Of a stretch of DNA of 64,000 nucleotides, positions 55,676 to 64,000 are shown one piece after another. The notes under the pieces were generated by a model. The model worked only from the letters and a program-made list of their open reading frames with translations. It was not told the DNA's origin and ran no database searches. This DNA is from Agapetus fuscipes (Eukaryota > Arthropoda > Insecta > Trichoptera > Glossosomatidae). How positions within the stretch are numbered: position 1 is the stretch's first letter; each line of letters starts with the position of its first letter. A program made the translations under genes and the position numbers. The DNA is taken from contig OX637338.1 of the NCBI GenBank assembly GCA_951799405.1, positions 9,610,001 to 9,674,000 on the forward strand, read 5' to 3'.

Positions 55676-55849
55676 AATTTTTATATATTTTGTTATAATT
55701 AAAAAATAGATTTGTGAAGAGGAATGCAATTCACCAACCTATTCTATCTGGCCAGAAACAGGTATTAATATCATCAATTAATAATTCATTATTGCTTATA
55801 TTAATGAATTATTAATTAAAAATTACCCAATACCATCTGTTGAACCAGG

Positions 55850-55960
55850 GTCAAAGTCTAGTGACCCAAGCGGGGATCGAACCAACGACGTTATTCTATT
55901 CCAAATACCGAAATACGCTAGAAAGATCAGCCTCTTGGCCCACTCGGCCATAACACCGAC
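55850..55960 (-). repeat. tRNA-Ser/Leu-like SINE head plus family D
   Basis: On the minus strand, TTATGGCCGAGTGGGCCAAG (A-box of a long-variable-arm tRNA), an extended variable region, and the B-box TGGTTCGATCCCC. Family D sequence (AGAGGAATGCAATTCACC, 55715-55760) lies ~90 bp to the left. Together they may be the head and tail of one minus-strand SINE. It is repeated at 59580-59690 in copy 2. Confidence 0.55.
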
Positions 55961-57188
55961 TAAATGAAATGAAAGTATTTTTAATCGTTTGGACTAACTT
56001 TAATAGTTTTGCTTTCAAATATGTTGTATTTTAATAAAAAAAAGTCTATGTAAAAAAAGAAAACAATCAATGTAAAAAATTAAAAACATACATTGTCAAA
56101 AGGATTCGAACCTCTCACCCTTGCGTGGCAGTCCGCTACGCAAGCTGTTACGCCAAAGCCTTCACGGCCAGGTGGGAGAAAATAAAGATACATAAAGTGT
56201 TCTGCATGAATGAATTAAATATGAATCCTAAATGTTATATATCTTTGCAACTTAGATTACATTAGGTAATCAAAGGGAATGATAAATTACACGTTTTGAC
56301 AAAGGTAAGGTTTGTATTACTTCAAATGAATGAGCCATCGATCTTAATAAAATATATATATCGATGGAATGAGCACATTGTGGAAACATCGGTTTATTGG
56401 AAGAAATATTTACAGAGAAAAAACACTGCAGCATCATAATGCTTCGGATTCGTTCGGATAAAGTCGTGCCACCTCGTTTATGCAAATTAGGCTTACGCGT
56501 CAACGCATGGTGGCAGACAGAGTGAATGAATCATAATATAAAATTATAATATTGGGATGATTTCTTCGGTACATATTATATACGTATGTGACTGAAATGT
56601 TGACCGACTTGTCGTGTGGACGAAGTGTGAAATGAAAGTGAAATGAAAGTATTGTTAATCGTTTGGACTAACTTTAATACTTTTGTTTTCAAATATGTTG
56701 TATTTTAATAAAAAAAAGTATATGTAAAAAAAGAAAACACAATGTAAAAAATTAAAACTATACATTGTCAAACGGATTCGAACCTCTCACCCTTGCGTGG
56801 CAGTCCGTTACGCAAGCTGTTCGGCCAGAGCTACCACAGCCAAAGTGAAGAAAATAAAGGTTCATAAAGCGTAACAAATAATAAAAAAGGTTTGTTTCCA
56901 AGATAAGTACTCGTAGCTCATCGCATCGGTCGCGTTGGCGCAAACAATGGCGAAAAAAATTAAATTTACGCATAATTTAATGACCGAAATGAATACCTTA
57001 GCGATTTCAGATTGATTTCATATTAGAATAGCGCAATCAACATATTATTTTCAATGCATTAAAAGTTTCAAAGGAAGTAAAACTACAGTAGTTTTTCATA
57101 TTTGCCCGACGGAGTGCCCCATACATTTTTGATGCGTACCATCTATGAATATTTTTTGTTACCATCGATGTGTCGTACCACCATAAGA

Positions 57189-57388
57189 NNNNNNNNNNNN
57201 NNNNNNNNNNNNNNNNNNNNNNNNNNNNNNNNNNNNNNNNNNNNNNNNNNNNNNNNNNNNNNNNNNNNNNNNNNNNNNNNNNNNNNNNNNNNNNNNNNNN
57301 NNNNNNNNNNNNNNNNNNNNNNNNNNNNNNNNNNNNNNNNNNNNNNNNNNNNNNNNNNNNNNNNNNNNNNNNNNNNNNNNNNNNNNNN
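57189..57388. other. Assembly gap (200 N)
   Basis: Exactly 200 undetermined bases. Any protein read across it is meaningless. The gap directly abuts the right end of TTAA element copy 1, so the true distance and flanks between the two copies are unknown. Confidence 0.99.
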
Positions 57389-58790
57389 AAATATACATTT
57401 AAAAATAACCTACAAATTCGTGAAATTGCCTAAAAAATTAGTTAATACCCTGTATATTCACTTAATTATCTTCAAATTCAGTCAATAATCTTGATATTCA
57501 GCCAATAATTTTGTTCTTAAGGTGGCGACTCGTACTACCCAAAAAAAAAAATATTCATAGATGGTACGCATCAAAAATGTATGGGGCACTCCGTCGGGCA
57601 AATATGAAAAACTACTGTAGTTTTACTTCCTTTGAAACTTTTAATGCATTGAAAATAATATGTTGATTGCGCTATTCTAATATGAAATCAATCTGAAATC
57701 GCTAAGGTATTCATTTCGGTCATTAAATTATGCGTAAATTTAATTTTTTTCGCCATTGTTTGCGCCAACGCGACCGATGCGATGAGCTACGAGTACTTAT
57801 CTTGGAAACAAACCTTTTTTATTATTTGTTACGCTTTATGAACCTTTATTTTCTTCAATTTGGCTGTGGTAGCTCTGGCCGAACAGCTTGCGTAACGGAC
57901 TGCCACGCAAGGGTGAGAGGTTCGAATCCGTTTGACAATGTATATTTTTAATTTGTTACATTGTGTTTTCTTTTTTTACATATACTTTTTTTTATTAAAA
58001 TACAACATATTTGAAAACAAAAGTATTAAAGTTAGTCCAAACGATTAACAATACTTTCATTTCACTTTCATTTCACACTTCGTCCACACGACAAGTCGGT
58101 CAACATTTCAGTCACATACGTATATAATATGTACCGAAGAAATCATCCCAATATTATAATTTTATATTATGATTCATTCACTCTGTCTGCCACCATGCGT
58201 TGACGCGTAAGCCTAATTTGCATAAACGAGGTGGCACGACTTTATCCGAACGAATCCGAAGCATTATGATGCTGCAGTGTTTTTTCTCTGTAAATATTTC
58301 TTCCAATAAACCGATGTTTCCACAATGTGCTCATTCCATCGATATATATATTTTATTTAGATCGATGGCTCATTCATTTGAAGTAATACAAACCTTACCT
58401 TTGTCAAAACGTGTAATTTATCATTCCCTTTGATTACCTAATGTAATCTAAGTTGCAAAGATATATAACATTTAGGATTCAAATGGGTCATTAATTGTAA
58501 GATCATGTGTGAGATGCTATGTAAAAAAAACAATCGATCACAAATATCTCGGTTCATCATTCGTCGATAAAAAAGTAATTTGTTCTAAGCTCCTCATACT
58601 ACCTACTTTGCTTAATGAATCTGAATAAGGCTATTTAAATGATTTAATCATGTTTTTAATGTATTGACTTGATTTTTACTAATTACTCTTTTACGTACGC
58701 TGGTCACGTATTACACACACCGCGTGACCATGTTGGAATAAAATTAATTTATTATTGATATAAAAATGACTGTACTTTTATCGTTATTAT

Positions 58791-59121
58791 AAGTCCGGTC
58801 AGTAGCTCAGAGGTAGAATGCTTGCGTTCGATGCCGAAAGCTCGGATTCGATCCCCACCACCAAGGGTGTCTAAATTATTTCTCTTTTCGGTGTGTATTG
58901 CAAACCCAACTACCATATAAAAAAACGGCAAGGTTTACTCAGCCTTTACAAGAAATGAGAACCTGCTCCCCTAGTAGGGAAATCCCCACTTCAACGAAGT
59001 GGTTGGTGTAAGGCCGGCTCTCTTACCTGTGAAAATACATAGGTTTTACCCACCACAAGCAACACCTTCGGGGAAAAAGCGGCAGGAAGTTGCACTATAC
59101 GAACAGCTTAGTTGTACAAGC
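58791..59121 (+). repeat. SINE family B inside TTAA element copy 2
   Basis: Same subtype and internal position as 55062-55392. I saw no difference between the two in the head or the body blocks I compared. Confidence 0.8.
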
Positions 59122-59248
59122 TAGTCCATGGTTCTAGTTTTACACACATTTTGAGACTTCATTGAAGAAAGAAAGTCGAGAAAGAAATATTTTCAATACA
59201 AGAATAAAATGTAGTTATCAATTTTTAAGGCTTATGAAATTTTCTACA

Positions 59249-59404
59249 ATTTGTCTACCGATTTGTCTTTGGCCGAAATGTCGTTGGCCGAAAAGTCGAG
59301 TGGACGAAGTGTCGTGTGACCGATTTGTCTATGACCGAGTTGTCTTTGAACGGGTTGTCGTTGACCGAAATGTCGTTGGCCAAAAAGTCGTGTGGACGAA
59401 GAGT
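59249..59404 (+). repeat. Short-repeat block in copy 2
   Basis: Same unit order as 55520-55675, with no differences noticed. Confidence 0.7.
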
Positions 59405-60959
59405 GAAATTTTTATATATTTTGTTATAATTAAAAAATAGATTTGTGAAGAGGAATGCAATTCACCAACCTATTCTATCTGGCCAGAAACAGGTATTAAT
59501 ATCATCAATTAATAATTCATTATTGCTTATATTAATGAATTATTAATTAAAAATTACCCAATACCATCTGTTGAACCAGGGTCAAAGTCTAGTGACCCAA
59601 GCGGGGATCGAACCAACGACGTTATTCTATTCCAAATACCGAAATACGCTAGAAAGATCAGCCTCTTGGCCCACTCGGCCATAACACCGACTAAATGAAA
59701 TGAAAGTATTTTTAATCGTTTGGACTAACTTTAATAGTTTTGCTTTCAAATATGTTGTATTTTAATAAAAAAAAGTCTATGTAAAAAAAGAAAACAATCA
59801 ATGTAAAAAATTAAAAACATACATTGTCAAAAGGATTCGAACCGCTCACCCTTGCGTGACAGTCCGCTACGCAAGCTGTTACGCCAAAGCCTTCACGGCC
59901 AGGTGGGAGAAAATAAAGATACATAAAGTGTTATGCATGAATGAATTAAATATGAATCCTAAATGTTATATATCTTTGCAACTTAGATTACATTAGGTAA
60001 TCAAAGGGAATGATAAATTACACGTTTTGACAAAGGTAAGGTTTGTATTACTTCAAATGAATGAGCCATCGATCTAAATAAAATATATATATCGATGGAA
60101 TGAGCACATTGTGGAAACATCGGTTTATTGGAAGAAATATTTACAGAGAAAAAACACTGCAGCATCATAATGCTTCGGATTCGTTCGGATAAAGTCGTGC
60201 CACCTCGTTTATGCAAATTAGGCTTACGCGTCAACCCATGGTGGCAGACAGAGTGAATGAATCATAATATAAAATTATAATATTGGGATGATTTCTTCGG
60301 TACATATTATATACGTATGTGACTGAAATGTTGACCGACTTGTCGTGTGGACGAAGTGTGAAATGAAAGTGAAATGAAAGTATTGTTAATCGTTTGGACT
60401 AACTTTAATACTTTTGTTTTCAAATATGTTGTATTTTAATAAAAAAAAGTATATGTAAAAAAAGAAAACACAATGTAACAAATTAAAAATATACATTGTC
60501 AAACGGATTCGAACCTCTCACCCTTGCGTGGCAGTCCGTTACGCAAGCTGTTCGGCCAGAGCTACCACAGCCAAATTGAAGAAAATAAAGGTTCATAAAG
60601 CGTAACAAATAATAAAAAAGGTTTGTTTCCAAGATAAGTACTCGTAGCTCATCGCATCGGTCGCGTTGGCGCAAACAATGGCGAAAAAAATTAAATTTAC
60701 GCATAATTTAATGACCGAAATGAATACCTTAGCGATTTCAGATTGATTTCATATTAGAATAGCGCAATCAACATATTATTTTCAATGCATTAAAAGTTTC
60801 AAAGGAAGTAAAACTACAGTAGTTTTTCATATTTGCCCGACGGAGTGCCCCATACATTTTTGATGCGTACCATCTATGAATATTTTTTGTTACCATCGAT
60901 GTGTCGTACCACCTTAACCCCCAGACAAGATAAGTGTGCGTAAAAAAAAACATTAGAAT

Positions 60960-61170
60960 TATCAACAGCTTTTTTCGCACTTGTGCAGATACGCATAATA
61001 GCGTAGCGGTACAGTCCGCGTCTCTGGTGGTTGAGGGCGCAGGTTCGAGCCACTGGATGTAATTTTGATTTTTTGTTTTTTTTTTCTTTGTCCCTTTTTT
61101 TAAATTAATTTGAGAGGAATGCAATTCATCGATCTATTTTGCGTAGTCAGAAATAGGAGTTAACATGATG
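60960..61170 (+). repeat. tRNA-like head followed by family D fragment
   Basis: A-box-like TAGCGTAGCGGTACAGTC near 60989 and B-box GCAGGTTCGAGCC near 61040, then a T-rich run, then GAGAGGAATGCAATTCATCG (family D, 61113 onward). This is a second case of a tRNA-like head linked to D and supports D being a SINE body. Confidence 0.5.
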
Positions 61171-61374
61171 GAAATCAGCCCATATCAAACAAAGCTTCAA
61201 AATTCTGCCGCTAGATGGCAGTATTTTAATTTTCTTACTTAAAATAAAAATAAAATCGCTTGATTTTTTTTTTAAATCTAGGTAGGTATACAAAATTTTA
61301 AAGAAAAAAAATCATTAGATATTTTTTTCTTAGTTTTTTTTTTATATAAAGCTAATCTATTTTAACTCATATCC

Positions 61375-61621
61375 AAAATCTTACTTGCAAAGGTAAATTA
61401 CATTTAAGATTTATATAAAATGCATTCCCACAAGCAGACACGTATAAGTTTGCGCTTACACATGCTGCATGTGGACTTAATACATTAAAAACCCAATGTC
61501 AAATTAACATAAGCCCTGCAACTCTGGCCTATCTTCCCTGAAACAGGGGTGAAATTTGCAAAATAAAGCATATTTTACAGTAGGTATGGGTGGTCAGCCT
61601 CATAACAGCCGATAAATCAAG
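61375..61621 (-). repeat. Family A repeat
   Basis: ATCTTACTTGCAAAGGTAAA at one end, CACAAGCAGACACGTATAAG and GAAACAGGGGTGAAA within, and AGCCTCATAACAGCCGATAA at the other. Slightly diverged from the 63613 copy. A partial copy of the ATCTAAGTTGC end lies at 61683-61775. Confidence 0.75.
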
Positions 61622-61910
61622 TATTTCTTTTTCTGTATTTCTTTATATACCTAATCTTTATCTTATTATGTTGTTTATATAATCTATAATCTAAGTTGCT
61701 AAGATATTACATAAGAGATTATATAGATTAGATAGATTCATTTTAAATGCATTCTTACAAGCAGAGACGTCCGAAATGCGCTTCAAAATTTTATGTTCAA
61801 GTACTGTAAGTTCCATGTTGAGAAACTCACTATTGCTAGAAGAGATTTCTGGTATTTTCATGCAGTTAAATGAGTGTGACATGAATGACAAAATATTCTT
61901 AATTTTATTA

Positions 61911-62178
61911 ATCGAATCCTGCTGAGGGTGTCAGAAATGATTCCCCGTTTCGGTGTTTATTTTGAACCCTATAATATAAAACCGGCAAGGTGTACTCAGC
62001 CTTCACAAGAAATGAGTACCAGCCCCCTCGGGAGCTGGGAAACCCCCCACTTTACTGAAGTGGTTGGCGTAAGGCCGGCCCCCTTATGTGTAAAAATTCA
62101 CTCGCCATATGCGACTCCTTTGGGGATAACGCGGCAAGGAGTTACACTATATGTGTAGCATAGTTGCGTTGCGTTATT
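61911..62178 (+). repeat. SINE family B, head-truncated
   Basis: Starts inside the B-box (CGAATCCTGCTGAGGGTGTC) and then has the standard body and the TTACACTATATGTGTAGC end. It abuts a short open frame on the minus strand, described with the next stretch. Confidence 0.8.
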
Positions 62179-62934
62179 AACATCTTCAAAGCGTCTTCCG
62201 AATTCGTGGAGAGCTTTAGTCACTTCTTCTTCATTTGTCACGAAACTAGCACAGTTTTGTTGCAATAGCAGCATTTTTCTTTTTAAAAAAACAACAGTTT
62301 TAAGAACGATATGAATATTTTAGGTACCTACTTATGACCGTATGGGCACCTCTGCCTTAGATAGTCCATTTCAACTGTACCTATGGACTTTTATAATTTT
62401 TCATTCAGCGGCTTCACTTCCTTAAATCAAGTTGGGTATGAATATCGCATCGTTTACCGTCAATCGAACATTTTCTATGTATTAATTCTGCCAATCTTTA
62501 ACTGTTTACGAGGCGAGATTTCCCCGGTGTGTGTTACTAAATTATCCAAGCGAGGAATCAACTAATAAAAGACTGGTAAAAAGTTATACTTTTTTATTTA
62601 TAAATACACGTTGACAGCTGACAAACCTTTCACATTAACAAATACATAAGAAGGTATATATGTAGATCATTTTGATCAAAGCGATGGGGCACCTTAATAC
62701 TCTGCTTGATTTTGGCAACTGGTGCCCCGTCGCTTCGAGCCTTGAAAATGTTCCCCGCTCGAGGGAATGAAATGTCGGCAGACAAAATTACTGCAAATAT
62801 AACATGGTCTAACCCGAGAAAAACTATTTCATCTAACACTGACCATGAAAGTGAATGTAAAAGTTTAAAACTTTAAATAATTAGTGTTTCCTTTTTGACA
62901 CAGACTACAGTGTTGTTGACTATGTATGAATACA
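62179..62934. other. Unassigned stretch with a possible exon fragment
   Basis: On the minus strand 62270-62178 reads NCASFVTNEEEVTKALHEFG and RRFEDVN before running into the SINE. The composition is protein-like but I recognise no family and no clear splice acceptor. About 62690-62790 on the minus strand (FKARSDGAPVAKIKQSIKVP) is another GC-richer protein-like piece without a recognised family. Either may be a relic exon or chance. Confidence 0.25.
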
Positions 62935-63612
62935 TCTATATATATAAAACAAAGTTGTGTTAGTTACACTATCCATAACTCAAGAACGGCTGAACTGATT
63001 TGGCTGAAAATTGGTAGGGAGGTAGCTTAGAACCAGGAGAAGGACAAAGGATACTTTTTATATCCTTTCAATCCTTTTTTTAATACTTTTTTCAAGTGAC
63101 ATAAAACGTGGTAGGTATAAATAAAAAAAACGCAACTGAAAGCAATCCGTAAATAACAGTCTAGCCGTTCTTTTTTTAAAAAAATAAACAAAATGCAACT
63201 GACAGCTAAACGTTATGGAGTCTGTGAATAATTGAAGTTGACCGCTTTGTTTCAAGTTTCTATGAATCTAATGTACCCAAAAAATATTAAGAAAGCCATG
63301 CCACCACCAAGGCGATCAAATCTTTCCCGAGGAAGCTGTAATGCATTAAGGATTCAAAACATTGCGAGTGAAAGGAGTGAAAAAGAACAATGCATTGCGC
63401 GTGAAGAGCGCCGCGTCGGTATGTGAACTGCAATGAAGCGATTTGGGAAACAACTTGATCGATGTCAAGAGATGAATGCAGCAATGAAAAGAGCAATTCT
63501 TCAAGATCTACAGCACCTACTTCATGAAAATCATGCGTTGTTTAAGAGTGCTTTGGAACGCATGCCAAATGATGACTACAAAGTCGTGATTAGAGCGGAT
63601 ATGATTTCAATA
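62935..63612 (+). mobile_element. Internally deleted Helitron (5' part)
   Basis: Starts A|TCTATATATATAAAAC, then ACTCAAGAACGGCTGAACTG and GATTTGGCTGAAAATTGG. This order is seen at the 5' ends of insect Helitrons, which insert between A and T. Remnants of the Rep/helicase ORF follow. The copy is cut by a family A element at 63613, and no CTRR 3' end was identified. Confidence 0.75.
63298..63606 (+). pseudogene. Helitron Rep-helicase N-terminal remnants
   Basis: First piece 63298-63426: MPPPRRSNLSRGSCNALRIQ and a Ser/Glu/Arg-rich run ending in a stop, like the basic start of Helitron proteins. Second piece 63433-63606: MKRAILQDLQHLL, HENHALFKSALERMP and DDYKVVIRAD, which resembles the conserved start of the helitron-helicase-like domain. 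The sequence between them, several hundred codons in intact elements, is deleted. Rolling-circle Rep and helicase motifs are absent, so the copy cannot be active. Confidence 0.65.
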
Positions 63613-63868
63613 TCTAATCTAATCTAATCTAAGTTGCAAAGATATGTTACATTGGAGATTCACATAACATGCATTCTCACAACCAGACACGTATAAGTTC
63701 GCGCTTGCACATGCCTCATGTGAGCCTACAACATAAAAACCAAATCTCAAATGGACATATACCAGGCTGCAACTCTTGCCGTCCTTCTCTGAAACAGGGG
63801 TGACATTGGCAAAGTGAACCATTTTTACAGCATAGGTGGTCAGCCGCATACCAACCTATAAGTCAAGA
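63613..63868 (-). repeat. Family A repeat with TCTAA-type end
   Basis: Begins with three TCTAA units leading into AGTTGCAAAGATATG and ends AACCTATAAGTCAAG. The other copies have one or two such units, so this terminus may vary by slippage. Confidence 0.8.
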
Positions 63869-64000
63869 AACATACAGGACAAATCATATTTTTATTAAAT
63901 CAATAAATACTAATATATACTTAAGAACATCAAAAAACTAAAACATAAAACAAATTTCACTTTAATAAACCCTAGCCGCCAACATTATCAACCGCCATTT
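63869..64000. other. Window edge, nothing recognised
   Basis: AT-rich sequence with no gene or repeat family that I can name. Confidence 0.5.

Larger units (their letters stand above)
53780..57188. mobile_element. TTAA-bounded inverted-repeat element, copy 1
   Basis: Begins TTAAGGTGGCGACTCGTAC at 53780 and ends GTCGTACCACCATAAGA at the assembly gap; the right boundary reads ATAA where copy 2 has TTAA. Arms 53780-54750 and 56222-57188 are reverse complements of ~970 bp. Their outermost ~25 bp differ from each other, giving distinct left and right ends. The interior holds a SINE B copy, a TGTCGTTGGCCGAAA-type short-repeat block and a Ser-type tRNA-like head. No transposase gene was found, so it is presumably non-autonomous. 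Confidence 0.8.
57517..60917. mobile_element. TTAA-bounded inverted-repeat element, copy 2
   Basis: TTAAGGTGGCGACTCGTAC at 57517 and GTCGTACCACCTTAA ending at 60917 give intact TTAA at both edges. Arms are 57517-58481 and 59953-60917. It is nearly identical to copy 1 throughout, including the SINE B, short-repeat block and tRNA-like pieces. A few differences are informative (see findings). Its left flank (ATATTCAGCCAATAATTTTG) differs from that of copy 1. Confidence 0.88.

Noticed and set aside
57102..57488. Open frames read across the N gap
   Set aside because: They consist mostly of undetermined residues; the flanks are non-coding transposon sequence.
53780..60917. CRISPR-like or phage structure from the regular repeats
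   Set aside because: The repeats are long inverted arms and SINE copies in an intron-bearing insect genome; there are no short direct repeats with unique spacers.
63613..63635. Telomere-type repeat
   Set aside because: The units are TCTAA, not the insect TTAGG/CCTAA, and there are only three of them at a family A end.

Overview
This is a eukaryotic, AT-rich window and almost certainly insect. It has a multi-exon gene with GT-AG introns, several classes of LINEs, tRNA-headed SINEs and many MITEs. The frequent TAGGTAGGTA/TACCTACCT runs, the TTAA-flanked repeats and a Helitron with a TCTATATATATA-type start suggest a moth or butterfly (Lepidoptera). That placement is inference from style, not from a marker gene.

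Layout. 1-34 kb is a gene desert: degenerate repeats, scattered GC-richer islands, one decayed CR1/Jockey-group LINE (3988-7350), an 850-bp foldback element (20455-21303), and an L2-like LINE inserted into a SINE (27235-27792). 34.2-39.1 kb holds a nearly complete two-ORF LINE on the minus strand with a single in-frame stop. 40.9-42.4 kb holds an internally deleted RTE-like LINE. 42.4-43.1 kb is a MITE carrying a composite insertion: 5S rRNA head, tRNA-like SINE, LINE-type tail. 43.1-50.1 kb is the only convincing host gene, an 11-exon minus-strand M13 (neprilysin-like) membrane protein of about 816 residues. Its HExxH motif reads REISR and its C-terminus is short, so it looks like a pseudo-peptidase. 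Its introns hold MITE, SINE and LINE fragments. 52.8-60.9 kb holds a short MITE and two near-identical 3.4-kb TTAA-bounded elements with ~970-bp inverted arms, separated by a 200-N assembly gap. 61-64 kb holds SINE fragments and a deleted Helitron.

Recurrent families are labelled here for cross-reference. A: ~240-bp element with ends near TAGGTTGGTATGAGG and AATCTAAGTTGCAAAG. B: tRNA-headed SINE, head near GTCCGGTCGATAGCTCAG. C: tRNA-headed SINE, head near GACCGGTCCGTAGTCTAG. D: ~90-bp fragment near AGAGGAATGCAATTCA. F: LINE-derived tail. G: TIR MITE. These names are mine, not database names.

The window is mainly a record of nested transposition around one diverged peptidase-family gene. The strongest leads are the catalytically degenerate M13 protein, the 5S-tRNA-LINE composite retrosequence, the twin TTAA inverted-repeat elements, the paired perfect palindromes sharing an ACCGGTCACT core, and a recurrent CTGAAGA-stem-GAAA motif resembling a hammerhead core.
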